DNA from: an uncultured Draconibacterium sp.
GTDB lineage: Bacteria; Bacteroidota; Bacteroidia; Bacteroidales; Prolixibacteraceae
Assembly (NCBI RefSeq): GCF_963676735.1
Contig: NZ_OY781464.1
Coordinates: 3,195,001-3,259,000 of the forward strand
Direction: 5' to 3'
DNA: 64,000 bases
Shown: in pieces, positions 44,516-54,419 of the stretch
How positions within the stretch are numbered: position 1 is the stretch's first letter
Layout of the letters: each line of letters opens with the position of its first letter
Notes under the pieces: model-generated
The model's database searches: none
Told to the model about the DNA's origin: nothing
What the model saw: the letters and a program-made list of their open reading frames with translations, nothing else
Made by a program: the position numbers and the translations under genes

Positions 44516-45784
44516 TTAAGGTTCAATTCTAATTACCCGGTTATCCGGAACAAATAGTTTCAATACCAGCCAACACACCAGGTAAGCTAAACTGGCAATT
44601 CCGAATACTACATGATAACTACCTGTAAATTCAAGAATCAGCCCTACTGCTGCCGAAAACAACACTCCGCCAATTGCGCCTGCAAAACCCGATAATCCAA
44701 CCATTGAGCCTACTGCATTTTTCGGATAAATATCAGAAACGATGGTAAAAATATTGGCGGCATACCCCTGGTGTGCAAAAGCAGCCATGGCAATAAAAAG
44801 CACGGCCAGCCACATGTTTGATATACCGGAAACAAAGTAGATAGGCACCACTAAAACAGCCATTAGCAAAATAGTTACTTTTCGCGCTGCCACCGGATTC
44901 TTTCCTTTGTTTATGAGTTGCGAAGAAATCCACCCTCCAAGAATCGATCCACCGATAGAGATGACGTAAATAGTAACCAGCGGCAAACCAATATTGGTAA
45001 GATCGATGCCATAATTCGAGTTTAAAAACTTGGGCAACCAATACAGAAAAAACCACCAGATTGGATCGGTAACAAAACGCGCCAAACAAATACCCAGCGT
45101 TTGCTTATGGCCAATTATTTTACGCCATGGGATAGATTGCTGTACCGGCTCTTCGCCATCCTGCAAAATATAAGCGCGTTCAGCATCGCTCAGTTTTTCG
45201 TTTTTTTCAGGGCGTTTGTAGGTATACATCCAAAAAAGCAGCCAAACAAACCCCAGCGCACCGGTAATTACAAAGGCCCATTGCCAGCCCCATGCCAGCG
45301 CAATTAATGGAATTAGCAAGGGGGTAACAATGGCGCCAACATTTGGCCCCGAGTTAAAAATACCCGTAGCCAGTGCCCGTTCCTTTTTAGGAAACCATTC
45401 GGCTACCGTTTTAACAGCTGCCGGGAAATTGGCAGATTCGCCAATACCCAAAGCAAATCGCGATAGGGCAAAACCAAATACACTGCGGGCAGCCGCATGC
45501 GCCATTCCGGCAATGCTCCACAAAACAATGGCAATTGAAAATCCGCGTTTGGTTCCAATGCGATCGAGAATGGAGCCGGTGGTTAGCAAACCAATGGCGT
45601 AGGCAATTTGAAAGGCCATAATAATAAAACCATAATCGGATTCTGACCAGTTAAAAAGCTCCTGTAATTCAGGCGCTAGAATACCGAGCACCTGGCGGTC
45701 GATGTAATTTATAGTAGTGGCAAAAAACAGCAGCACTACAATTCGCCAGCGGTAATTTCCTATTTTTGTTGTTGCGTTGTTCAT
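44516..45784 (-). CDS. MFS transporter, hexuronate/anion:cation symporter type
   Basis: This 422-residue inner-membrane protein has twelve hydrophobic segments. N-terminal marks YRWRIVVLLFFATTINYIDRQVLGILAPELQ, LDRIGTKRGFSIAIVLWSIAGMAHA and GIGESANFPAAVKTVAEWFPKKERALATGIFNSGPNVGAI match the ExuT/GudP group of hexuronate and aldarate importers. It probably carries glucuronate, galacturonate or a derivative into the cytoplasm. The UroD-like gene lies 26 bases upstream and the propeller gene 1 base downstream. With the alpha-uronidase-like gene in the same cluster, a uronic acid is the best cargo guess. Confidence 0.92.
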   Translation of the reverse strand: MNNATTKIGNYRWRIVVLLFFATTINYIDRQVLGILAPELQELFNWSESDYGFIIMAFQIAYAIGLLTTGSILDRIGTKRGFSIAIVLWSIAGMAHAAARSVFGFALSRFALGIGESANFPAAVKTVAEWFPKKERALATGIFNSGPNVGAIVTPLLIPLIALAWGWQWAFVITGALGFVWLLFWMYTYKRPEKNEKLSDAERAYILQDGEEPVQQSIPWRKIIGHKQTLGICLARFVTDPIWWFFLYWLPKFLNSNYGIDLTNIGLPLVTIYVISIGGSILGGWISSQLINKGKNPVAARKVTILLMAVLVVPIYFVSGISNMWLAVLFIAMAAFAHQGYAANIFTIVSDIYPKNAVGSMVGLSGFAGAIGGVLFSAAVGLILEFTGSYHVVFGIASLAYLVCWLVLKLFVPDNRVIRIEP

Positions 45785-45810
45785 TCGTTTTAGGTTTTGT
45801 TTTTATTTGG

Positions 45811-46935
45811 TTAGCTACAGATTTCATTTATTCGTTGCCAGGCTATTTGCTGCTCTTCGGGCGTTTCGCAATAGGTAACAACTATCAATTTCATACCGGG
45901 CACCCACAATCGTTTCACCTGTTCTTCAATGGTTTCCAAATCTCCAACGATTCGTGCATTTAGCACAATTCCTGTATTTGCAAAAGCATGAAAAGCCTCC
46001 AGGTTGTTAGTTGCTCCAGGATCGGTTTGAGGCGAAAAAGCTGCATCGGCCATTTTTAATCCGTCTATTTTTAGCACTGCATCAATCCAATTCGACCAAT
46101 CGCCACACGAATGAAAAACCACACCTCCGTATGGATCGCAAATCTTTTTTGCTGAAGGTACAGCCAGTTCAGTGTATTGTTCGGGCGCAATCATTATCGC
46201 ATTGTCATCGCTAAGTCCCAATCCTTGCCAGGCTACTGATGATGAAAAACCATGTCCCGGAAAAACCAGTGCATCGCCTATTAATTTTTTCTGCTCTCGA
46301 TTAAATTCAACAGAAAGCTCGGCAAGAATATTAAACAACTCCTGCACTTTTTCAGGATTCATCAATACCTCAATAAAAAACTGATCGAGCGGAAGCAGGT
46401 GTGCCACAATATTTAGTGGCGATTGTGAATCGGTAAAAGAAACCGGAAGACGGCCTTTTGTTTTGTCCATAAAATACTCAATCATATTGAGGGTATGTTT
46501 GCCAATGCTTGTTTTTGTTACCGATTTTGGCTGATATGCCATCACTTCATCAAGCGAATTGAACTGTGCTTTAAGGGCAGGTGCATTTCCTTCTTTCCAA
46601 ATATACTCGTTTCCATAAGCACTCGCAATTGTTCCAATACCATACCAGGGTTCTAAAAAATTAGGGACATCGGCCTTGTATTCCATACTCTTTAACAGCG
46701 CCCCCAACTGCAATTCAAGCGAAAGCTCTTTGTTCCGACAGCCAAACGAAAAACATTCGGCCACACGCATACGGCGATAGACCAAAACACCGGTTTCAGA
46801 CATCCAAAAATCGGCACACTTTTGGTTTAAAGCAGAGGCATAGTTTTCGTACTGGTCGAAATCAAAATTTTTAGGTTTTACTGGCACAACCGCACTGGCT
46901 TGCGAATCGGCTAATGCTGTATTAAATTTTTTCAT
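45811..46935 (-). CDS. UroD-superfamily protein with MtaA-like zinc motif (first copy)
   Basis: This 374-residue cytoplasmic protein has a UroD-type TIM barrel. It carries VVFHSCGDWSNWIDAV with His275 and Cys277, and VTYCETPEE with Cys356. The H-x-C-G...C set is the zinc-ligand pattern of MtaA/CmuA-type corrinoid methyltransferases. In real uroporphyrinogen decarboxylases the same place reads like TKGGG, so haem synthesis is unlikely. Its ATG overlaps the stop of a second UroD-like gene (ATGA). It sits next to a uronate importer and glycosidases. A methyl-transfer or demethylation role on a methylated sugar is my inference; such genes in glycan loci have no established function that I know of. 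Confidence 0.8.
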   Translation of the reverse strand: MKKFNTALADSQASAVVPVKPKNFDFDQYENYASALNQKCADFWMSETGVLVYRRMRVAECFSFGCRNKELSLELQLGALLKSMEYKADVPNFLEPWYGIGTIASAYGNEYIWKEGNAPALKAQFNSLDEVMAYQPKSVTKTSIGKHTLNMIEYFMDKTKGRLPVSFTDSQSPLNIVAHLLPLDQFFIEVLMNPEKVQELFNILAELSVEFNREQKKLIGDALVFPGHGFSSSVAWQGLGLSDDNAIMIAPEQYTELAVPSAKKICDPYGGVVFHSCGDWSNWIDAVLKIDGLKMADAAFSPQTDPGATNNLEAFHAFANTGIVLNARIVGDLETIEEQVKRLWVPGMKLIVVTYCETPEEQQIAWQRINEICS

Positions 46936-48002
46936 AAGGCTGTTTCTTTTCGCAATTCTTCCACTGTTTCAAAAAGGGTAGTTATTTTCTCGTCTGTAAT
47001 TTTCTCGTCAATATTTATGCAACAGACTCCGGTTAGAGTCTTACTGTTTGATTGTTTTACGCGTTCAACAATTGACCGTTTTATTTCTTCGTTGTTTTGA
47101 GTAATCATATCCACAGGGCTAAGCCTGATGTTCAGAAAAGTATTTGGCAAATATTTCCGGAGAACGGCCACATCGCCGCCCCAGCCTACATCCAGAAAAT
47201 CGAGCTGAGGAATCTTTGCAAATTGCCCGGCCATTCGATGCGGATCAGGGCCACAATAATGAATACCAAAAGGCCGGTGTTGTTTGCTCCAGGCAATATC
47301 AAAAGGCAAGAGAAAATACTCATAATCATCAGCTGAAATCATGGTATGACTGCACTCTGAATGTAAAAATACTGGTTTCTGAAACTGACGAAGCAAGCGG
47401 TTTACCGATATGGAAGTGGTTTTGGTTTCTTCTTCCATTAAGGCGGTAAACTTGCTAATAACTGCAGCAATCTGTGTAAAATAATCTTTTACTTTTTCGG
47501 GCTCCAGCATCATATCTGTAAAAATGGAATCGCCACGTAAATCCATTGCTAAATTTAGTATACCTCCCCAGTTAATATCGCCACTCAGGTAGCCGTGCTT
47601 ACTTTTCAGGCCTTCCCAAAGTTTAAGCATTTTTTTAAAGGCCGGAGATGAGAATATTTTTTGCCCATCAATGCTTAAGTCGGCACAATTGGCTGCAACT
47701 ACCTGTGGCGGATGTGCTTCGGTGTAATTTACCTGACAGCCCAGCATTTCCGACAGTAAAAATCCTGCTGCCAGGTGCACTGCTCCAATTTCGGGGCGTT
47801 GCTCGTTTCGGTGTTCCCCCAGGCCATATTTACCCCAGCGTTCGTAAAGCGCTTTTTCCATTTGCTGTTCCACTTCCACTCTCCGCAGGGGGTGGTAAAA
47901 AAAGTCTTCATCGAAGGTAATTTTTTCGTTATAGTACCACCACTCGGGTGCCAAAACAATATCAACCGGTAGCTTAACTGTATTTTCTATTCTACTCGTC
48001 AT
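46932..48002 (-). CDS. UroD-superfamily protein with MtaA-like zinc motif (second copy)
   Basis: This protein has 356 residues from the ATG at 48002; a TTG one codon earlier is an unlikely start. It has a UroD-type barrel with RPFGIHYCGPDPHRMAG (His248 and Cys250) and LTGVCCINIDEK (Cys327 and Cys328), the same H-x-C-G...C pattern as its neighbour. The two proteins are strongly diverged, so they may form a heteromeric or two-step pair. An EWWYY motif near the start and ECSHTMISADDYEYFLLPFD are further family-like parts. It is encoded 12 bases after GH2 with malectin and overlaps the next gene by ATGA. Confidence 0.78.
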   Translation of the reverse strand: MTSRIENTVKLPVDIVLAPEWWYYNEKITFDEDFFYHPLRRVEVEQQMEKALYERWGKYGLGEHRNEQRPEIGAVHLAAGFLLSEMLGCQVNYTEAHPPQVVAANCADLSIDGQKIFSSPAFKKMLKLWEGLKSKHGYLSGDINWGGILNLAMDLRGDSIFTDMMLEPEKVKDYFTQIAAVISKFTALMEEETKTTSISVNRLLRQFQKPVFLHSECSHTMISADDYEYFLLPFDIAWSKQHRPFGIHYCGPDPHRMAGQFAKIPQLDFLDVGWGGDVAVLRKYLPNTFLNIRLSPVDMITQNNEEIKRSIVERVKQSNSKTLTGVCCINIDEKITDEKITTLFETVEELRKETAL

Positions 48003-48014
48003 CAATAATTTACC

Positions 48015-51000
48015 TTACTGTACTTTTAGCCAATCCACATAAAAATCGCCTTCGCCTTTTGGTGTAATCTCAATGGTATACGTCCCTGCGTTTATCGTTG
48101 TTTGCGTATCGGTTCGGTAGCTTTTCCATTTATCGGGAGTTGCCGGGAAAGTCCATTCTCCGGCCCACATTACACGCCCATCGGCAGCAATAATTTTCAC
48201 ATCAGCATTCAATTCATCACCCGAAAGGTTAATGTAGCGGAAATGCAAACCATATTTCGAAGCCAGTCCCACCTGAAAAATCACCCCCATGGTTCCTCTA
48301 CTTCCCGGAGTGTACAAACATTCTTTTTCCAGATGGCTGATAATTCTTGCCGCTCCCAGGGCTTTTCCGTCTTCGGCCTGCCAGGTAGTTGTTTCACGCA
48401 AATCAATAGGGTCGTCGAGCAAAGTTGCGGGAGCAACCATAACAGGATACATATTAAATTCTACCTCCGACAGTTTTTCAAGCTGCACCTCAACCCCTTT
48501 CTCAAACTGCTTTTTATAGAGCTGATAGGTGCTTGATTCGTTGAAGGTTGTGGTAAGGTATTTTTCCAGCGGCACCCAGTTTTTTAGCCAACCAGGTTGA
48601 TGTGCCATGCATGTATCAATGCCAATAAAAACCTGTGCTTTTGCTGATAATACAAATGAAGGCAAAGCTTGTGATGGTTTAATTACAGCCGGCCCCTGAA
48701 TCCATTCTGTTGCATACAACTCGGGTGCTAAGCTACTAAAACAGGCCTGTTTATTATTAAACTGACGGCAGCCAGTGGTTAACCACGTTTTCGCTTGCCA
48801 CTCGTCGTTCTTGCCATTCAATGTGGAAATCAATCGTTCGGATGCTTTAGCCGGTTTTAGTGCACGATTGGCAGAAGAAATGGCAATAGCAGAAATTACA
48901 GCCTGCCCGGCTTTTACCTGCGGGAATGAGATCTTCAGTTCTCCTCCGCTTATATCAGCGTCAATGGTTTTTTTCAACAAGTTATCGTGTCCGGCTTCTT
49001 CCCAAATATCAAGGTCATTTATCACAACCTGATCATTCACCGACACATCAAAAACGCGCCAGTCGTCGCAATTCATTCCACCTCCCGTTCCGTACCAGGG
49101 TTCGGCAAAAAACAACTCGAGTTTATACTTGCCATCCGGCAGAGGAAAATGATAGCTCAGCTTATGGCGGCCATAACGAAAAGTTTGAATCAATGGCCAC
49201 TCATTGGTTCCTTTAATTGGATCGTTGGTAGAGCGCTGGCTGCCGTAAAATGCGGGTAATCCGTCATAATCGTCCGTCCATGATTTTGATCCCCATGATT
49301 TTTCATCCGTTCGATGAACGTCAGCCATCCACACGTTTCCTGCGGCATCGGTGTAATCACCGCCTCCACAATTTACCCGGTAAAGGTAATTGTACGCATC
49401 ATTGGTTAAGGGCTGTATGTCTCCTGACAAGTCTTCAATATTTTCGGCCTTAGGCAGATGGTTTACCAGCACCACATCGGTAGCAACTTCTTTACCGTTT
49501 ACATAGCCAACGGCGTATAGCATATTTTGCTGTATGTTCACCTCATTAAAAACAATATGCGTTCCAACAGGTCCTCGTTTTTTCCGGCCAAGCGAATTGG
49601 TTTTTAAGCCATTAAAAAGCTCCACTTCGTCGCAATTCGTAAATAGTCGTATTCCGCTTTTTATTCCGAACTTTGTCCACCTGTCGGGCCAGGTATGCGA
49701 TACAATGTACACCATTGGTTCGGTTTCTTTGGGTGCATAATTGGCTCGGTACAGGTAAAACACATCGAGCGGTTCGCCCCAAATGCTTAGCGCGCCTTTG
49801 TAATTTACCGGTCCCATGCGGTCGATATCGCGCAATCCTTCGCCACTTTGTGTACGCCCGGGATTGTCGTGCGAAGTTAACAGCCAATGAAACTGTCCGC
49901 AACTTTTATCAGCAGCCTGTTCGCCAAGCCTTATTTTTGATTCCATCAGCAAGTTAAAACGATCTTCGCTGTAAATCCCTTTCTGATTAAACTCACCTTC
50001 CGTATGCAAATCAATGCTTCTCCAGGCTCCATATTCACCATTCAACAATTGCTCCGAAAGTTCGTTGGCATAATTTTCAGGATCGCCACCATAAGTTCCC
50101 GACCAGTTTTGAATCACATTCCAGTCGGTACCCGAGCCACCGTTACAGGTGGTTACCAGGCGTTGCGTTGATGTTGTTGGATCGAGCTTACGAATAAGTT
50201 CTGTACACTCTTTTGCAAAACCTTCAGGTAGGGTGCTTTCATTTTCAAGTCCCCAAAGTATTATCGACGGACTGTTGCGACGCTCTTTTACCCAATCGGT
50301 TAACAGCGACTTAAAGTTTTTTCTGAACTCCGGATTATCGAACCAGATATGCGCCGACATTTGTGGCCACCAAAGTATACCCGATCTATCCCATGCATTT
50401 TGGTAGCGCAGGTTGTGAGGCTGATGCCCATCTCGAAAAGCATTGTAGCCCATTGCTTTTACCTGCTCAACCCGGGCTTTTATTTGTTCGTAAAAAAACG
50501 CGTGCCCCTGTCCAAACATGTGCTCATACTCGGCAGTTCCGTTAATAAAAACAGGCTTATCGTTTAAATAAAACCGGTTGGATGGATTTTCACCAAAAAT
50601 GTCCCACTTAATCGTTCGGATACCATAGGGCGTACTTACTTTATCCACACATTTCCCATTTGCAAAAATGCAGGATTCAACGGTGTATAGGTAAGGATCC
50701 TCCAGCGACCAAAGCTGTGGATTTTCAATCTTTTCAAAGGTCTGTTTAATGGTATGTGATTGCCCGGCTTCCAGTTCAACTTCCGTTTCTGCAACAGCGA
50801 TTGTTTTACCAGTTTTATCCAGAAGTATGTTTTTCACTGTTACTTTTCCCGGGTTGTTGTTATAATTTTTAAGTTCAGTTGTAAGATTTAGGGTTGCTTC
50901 GGCAGCATTAATTGTATTGTCGTTCCAAATGTGCACCCCAAAAGGTTGAACACGCACCGGAGCGGTTTCCACTAAATGCACGGGCCTGAAAATGCCCATT

Positions 51001-51575
51001 GGCTGGCTGCCTTCGCAAAATCCCCATTCGGGACTACAACCACCACACACCCACGGTAAATCTCTTATATCAGAAGGATGATCGGCCCGAACTGCCAATA
51101 AATTTTCACCTTCAAAATTGATGTATGGAGTTGCATCAAGAGTAAAAGTGGTTCTGCCCCCGGCGTGGTAACCTATAGAATCGCCATTTAACCACACCGT
51201 TGCATACGAGCCCACTCCTTCGAAAAACAGAAAATATCGCTTTGCCGAATTGGCATTTTCAACTGTAAATGTTTTGCGATACCAGGCGTAGCCATGGCGG
51301 TTTCCGTGGCGCAAACGCCGGTAGCCACCATAGTCGTCCCAGTTGTGCGGAACATCTACTGGCTGCCAGTTTTGTGTATTGAAATCTTTTTCATGAAAGC
51401 CCTGAAAAGCCAGTTTGTTTGTATCGTTTGCGACTGTAAGCCAGTCGCTGTTCAGGCTTTTTACAAGCCTTATTTTATCTTGCTTTTCGCACCCAAAAAG
51501 CAGTAAGCCGGCCACTAAAAAAATGGCCAGCTTCCTGCTTTTTTCCCGATATTGTTTGATTAAATTCTTTCTCAT
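48015..51575 (-). CDS. GH2 enzyme with malectin-like domain, lipoprotein
   Basis: This 1186-residue protein has a lipobox at Cys29 (FGC). GH2 domains come first: jelly roll (about 45-205), Ig-like (205-325) and barrel with ILWGLENESTLP, in which Glu446 is the likely acid/base, and SIDLHTEGEFNQKG as the probable nucleophile region. A malectin-type module follows near 765-920 (VNCGGGDYTDAAGNVWMADV), then a C-terminal carbohydrate-binding-like sandwich ending DFYVDWLKVQ. Malectin modules bind sugars. Substrate unknown. Its ATG shares a base with the stop of the upstream gene (TAATG). Confidence 0.9.
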   Translation of the reverse strand: MRKNLIKQYREKSRKLAIFLVAGLLLFGCEKQDKIRLVKSLNSDWLTVANDTNKLAFQGFHEKDFNTQNWQPVDVPHNWDDYGGYRRLRHGNRHGYAWYRKTFTVENANSAKRYFLFFEGVGSYATVWLNGDSIGYHAGGRTTFTLDATPYINFEGENLLAVRADHPSDIRDLPWVCGGCSPEWGFCEGSQPMGIFRPVHLVETAPVRVQPFGVHIWNDNTINAAEATLNLTTELKNYNNNPGKVTVKNILLDKTGKTIAVAETEVELEAGQSHTIKQTFEKIENPQLWSLEDPYLYTVESCIFANGKCVDKVSTPYGIRTIKWDIFGENPSNRFYLNDKPVFINGTAEYEHMFGQGHAFFYEQIKARVEQVKAMGYNAFRDGHQPHNLRYQNAWDRSGILWWPQMSAHIWFDNPEFRKNFKSLLTDWVKERRNSPSIILWGLENESTLPEGFAKECTELIRKLDPTTSTQRLVTTCNGGSGTDWNVIQNWSGTYGGDPENYANELSEQLLNGEYGAWRSIDLHTEGEFNQKGIYSEDRFNLLMESKIRLGEQAADKSCGQFHWLLTSHDNPGRTQSGEGLRDIDRMGPVNYKGALSIWGEPLDVFYLYRANYAPKETEPMVYIVSHTWPDRWTKFGIKSGIRLFTNCDEVELFNGLKTNSLGRKKRGPVGTHIVFNEVNIQQNMLYAVGYVNGKEVATDVVLVNHLPKAENIEDLSGDIQPLTNDAYNYLYRVNCGGGDYTDAAGNVWMADVHRTDEKSWGSKSWTDDYDGLPAFYGSQRSTNDPIKGTNEWPLIQTFRYGRHKLSYHFPLPDGKYKLELFFAEPWYGTGGGMNCDDWRVFDVSVNDQVVINDLDIWEEAGHDNLLKKTIDADISGGELKISFPQVKAGQAVISAIAISSANRALKPAKASERLISTLNGKNDEWQAKTWLTTGCRQFNNKQACFSSLAPELYATEWIQGPAVIKPSQALPSFVLSAKAQVFIGIDTCMAHQPGWLKNWVPLEKYLTTTFNESSTYQLYKKQFEKGVEVQLEKLSEVEFNMYPVMVAPATLLDDPIDLRETTTWQAEDGKALGAARIISHLEKECLYTPGSRGTMGVIFQVGLASKYGLHFRYINLSGDELNADVKIIAADGRVMWAGEWTFPATPDKWKSYRTDTQTTINAGTYTIEITPKGEGDFYVDWLKVQ

Positions 51576-54304
51576 TAGTAAAATAACCAGTCAACAGGTA
51601 TTCCATCATTTTTATCAGAGATTCCCGCATCGTGTACTTTAATGTCGTTTTCGCCATCAATAAAACCAAGAATCAATACGCGGCCTTTCCCCAGTTTTAA
51701 TTCATTTTTTCCGGCTTCGTAATGATAAGTATAAATGTTCACCGGGTATAAACCACTGAAGCGCATAGCATTGGCAATTTTAATGTCGGCCTGCCCCCGG
51801 TTGTTAGCGGCAGCATTGGTTTCAAGCGTTGGCGGACGTAAGGCTGTGTAACTGTTGGTGTTAAAATAGCCCACCACCACTTTAACCGGTTTGTCGTTCT
51901 CAAACTGCAGCACTGTTCCTTCTTCCTGTTGTTTTTTATCGCTAAACTGAACACCTTTTAGCAAGTTTAATTCCTCAGCGGCTTCTTCTATTACCGCATT
52001 GTTATCGGTGTATGCTTTTTGTCCCGGTACAACCGAATATGTTTTAACACCTTTATTTAACACCTTTACTTTGGCTGGTTGAAGCACCGGTATTTCTGCC
52101 CCGGCAGCTCCACCCGAATTTAAGGTTTCAAGGTTTCGTTTAAAATTGTCCAGCTCGTTTTGGTAATGTGGCAACATTTCAGTCCAGGTTTTATTGGTTC
52201 CATTGCGGCCGGTAATTGGTATACGCCGTTGCTGGGTTTGCATACTGTTAGCATACAAATAGGTATCGTTTGTTAATGCTACCAATTCTTTCCAGTACTC
52301 CAGGCTTTTTTCGAGATAGGGAACCGCTTTTTCCAGGTCGGCCACATCGTTTGAATATTTGTAGCGCAACACCCACATTGCGGCATTTACTTTTTCGTAG
52401 AAAAAATTGGCAAAGGCATTGTAACAATACACATCGTTTTTCAGGCGCTCAAATTCTTCAACATTGTTTGTAACATGTTTTGCTGCCCTATCAATTGCCT
52501 CAACAGCAAGGCGTCCGTGTTGTTTTGCCTCCTTAATAATTTGTGGTGGTAATTCTCCGCTGTGTTTTTCGTTGTTCCATTCTTTGCGGGCATAATCGAT
52601 CAGAATTTCGCCTTCTGGCCCGTTTGATGAATAGAAGTTACTGTATACATGCCATTTGTGTGGATTTACCAACTGGCTCATAAACATTCCCAACAAAAGT
52701 GTTTGCCGGTTTCCATCCGAAATACCAAAGCGGCGCAATAGTTTTGGAGCAATTTCCCCGGTTTGCTCGTAAGCTTCCAGAATATCATTGCTACCTTTTT
52801 CACATCCGTAAAATCCGGCCAGTTGTTCCGACCAGAAATCAATTTCCTCATTTCTGTCGCGACGGCAATCCCATGCATATCGCCCCCAGGCTTTGTACCA
52901 AATCCAGTCACGGTCAATCTGATTTATTCTGGGATTGGCTTTATCGGCTGTATACGGCCAATCCCAGTATGATGTTTGCGGATACAGGTGCAAGCCGTTT
53001 GCTCCCTGTATATCGTGCATGGCTTGTGTACTTTTCTGAATAAAATCGGGCGAACCATAACGGAAAGGCTCGAGGTTGGCTAAAATATGTACGTTTGAAA
53101 TATGGATTGACCCCAGATTGCTCATTGCCCTTGGAATCGATTCCCATGAATCGCGCGGTTCGTAGGTTGTTAACGACTCGCCATTATATTTCGACATGGT
53201 GTAAAGATTCTTGTATATCGGTAGAGCAGCTGTCATCACCTTTTCACCATCGGTGTCGTGTCCGCGCAAAACGATTGGAGGCTCATCGGTTCGCCCCAGT
53301 TTTTCCAATCCGTCCTGTACCCCGGGAATTATGGTTTTTGTAAACCACTCCACATCGTCATCAATGGTATGCATGGCTTCACCTAAACAAACCAACAAAC
53401 CAACGTTTGGATATTTTTCGATAAAAGCCGCTACTGATTTCTGTGTATAATCGGCAATTAAAGGAATTATGGGCCGGCTACGTTCCTGTGTTTTTATTCC
53501 GTGGTGCTCGGCAAAGGGTTTTGACACAATGATATTGTAAAACATTTGAATTACCCAGATACCGCGCTTATTTGCCTCTTCGGTTATAAAACCAAACATT
53601 TCCTCATTCAGTTTAAAGGTTTCATCATCCACTTCAACGGCATACGGATAATCAGCGAGTTTTACCAACGATGCAAAAGGATGCCCGTTCCACAAGTACA
53701 GCGAGTTATAACGGTTTTCCACCATCATATCGAGGTATTGAATCCACTGTTCACGGTCGTAAAACCACGGGAAGTTCTCAGGGGTGTACGGATATTCATA
53801 AACATGGCGCCCAGGTAGATATTCAGTTTTTTGCAAGCCAATACAAGTACCTCGAAGCACCATTTCGGGCTGATCGTTTATTGAAATCTGCTCCGGAAGT
53901 TTTCCTTCCTTTTGTATTCTTTCAGCCAATTCCTGGCAAGCGTAAAGCGTTCCCGTGGCATCTGCCCCGCGCACCGTTATGGTATTATTCTCCGATTGAA
54001 TTGAAAATCCTTCGCTCTTTAAATTTACCTCGATTCCAGCTGTCGTTTTAAAAAACTCATCTTCCTTTTGGCCAATTATAATGGTTCTTACTTCTGAATT
54101 TTGCAACATCGAATCGGACAGAAGAACTTTATAACCGGCAGCTTCGAGCACATTCACCAGTTTGGTTTTACCAAAAGAAGTACGTACATGGCAGTTGTCT
54201 TTGCTCACCAACACAACTTCTCTGTTTGCACACGAACCAAAAACAATTAATAGAAGAAATAGAAATAATTTGAAATGTTTATGAAGAAACACAGACCTAT
54301 TCAT
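51575..54304 (-). CDS. Alpha-uronidase-like glycosidase (GH67/GH115/GH20-like N-domain), lipoprotein
   Basis: This 909-residue protein has a lipobox at Cys25 (FGSC). The N-terminal domain (about 30-140) is of the GH67N/GH20b type, ending VRGADATGTLYACQELAERIQ. A TIM-barrel-like domain (about 155-470) follows, with MVENRYNSLYLWNGHPF and VCLGEAMHTIDDDVEW. A long helical region and a C-terminal beta domain (about 745-909) complete it. Relatives are sometimes labelled alpha-galacturonidase or alpha-glucuronidase; I cannot decide between them. It probably removes a uronic acid from a side chain. The uronate-type MFS gene further down the cluster supports this. Confidence 0.7.
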   Translation of the reverse strand: MNRSVFLHKHFKLFLFLLLIVFGSCANREVVLVSKDNCHVRTSFGKTKLVNVLEAAGYKVLLSDSMLQNSEVRTIIIGQKEDEFFKTTAGIEVNLKSEGFSIQSENNTITVRGADATGTLYACQELAERIQKEGKLPEQISINDQPEMVLRGTCIGLQKTEYLPGRHVYEYPYTPENFPWFYDREQWIQYLDMMVENRYNSLYLWNGHPFASLVKLADYPYAVEVDDETFKLNEEMFGFITEEANKRGIWVIQMFYNIIVSKPFAEHHGIKTQERSRPIIPLIADYTQKSVAAFIEKYPNVGLLVCLGEAMHTIDDDVEWFTKTIIPGVQDGLEKLGRTDEPPIVLRGHDTDGEKVMTAALPIYKNLYTMSKYNGESLTTYEPRDSWESIPRAMSNLGSIHISNVHILANLEPFRYGSPDFIQKSTQAMHDIQGANGLHLYPQTSYWDWPYTADKANPRINQIDRDWIWYKAWGRYAWDCRRDRNEEIDFWSEQLAGFYGCEKGSNDILEAYEQTGEIAPKLLRRFGISDGNRQTLLLGMFMSQLVNPHKWHVYSNFYSSNGPEGEILIDYARKEWNNEKHSGELPPQIIKEAKQHGRLAVEAIDRAAKHVTNNVEEFERLKNDVYCYNAFANFFYEKVNAAMWVLRYKYSNDVADLEKAVPYLEKSLEYWKELVALTNDTYLYANSMQTQQRRIPITGRNGTNKTWTEMLPHYQNELDNFKRNLETLNSGGAAGAEIPVLQPAKVKVLNKGVKTYSVVPGQKAYTDNNAVIEEAAEELNLLKGVQFSDKKQQEEGTVLQFENDKPVKVVVGYFNTNSYTALRPPTLETNAAANNRGQADIKIANAMRFSGLYPVNIYTYHYEAGKNELKLGKGRVLILGFIDGENDIKVHDAGISDKNDGIPVDWLFY

Positions 54305-54419
54305 AAATTTTGATTTTATATTACAGATTTAAAGTATTTTTTAATTCATTATAAGATTGTCAGCACCAGGCGGCAGAACAAACATTCTGATTCCTGTTTT
54401 TTTAGCAATGGTAAAACAG

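Noticed and set aside
45811..48002. Uroporphyrinogen decarboxylase for haem synthesis
   Set aside because: Both proteins have H-x-C-G where HemE has a TKGGG-like stretch, they are encoded as a pair in a glycan locus, and no other haem genes are nearby.
54372..54387. Small hairpin CAGAA...TTCTG between GH2 and the uronidase-like gene
   Set aside because: The stem is only five pairs and no convincing T-tract follows; read-through in one operon is more likely.
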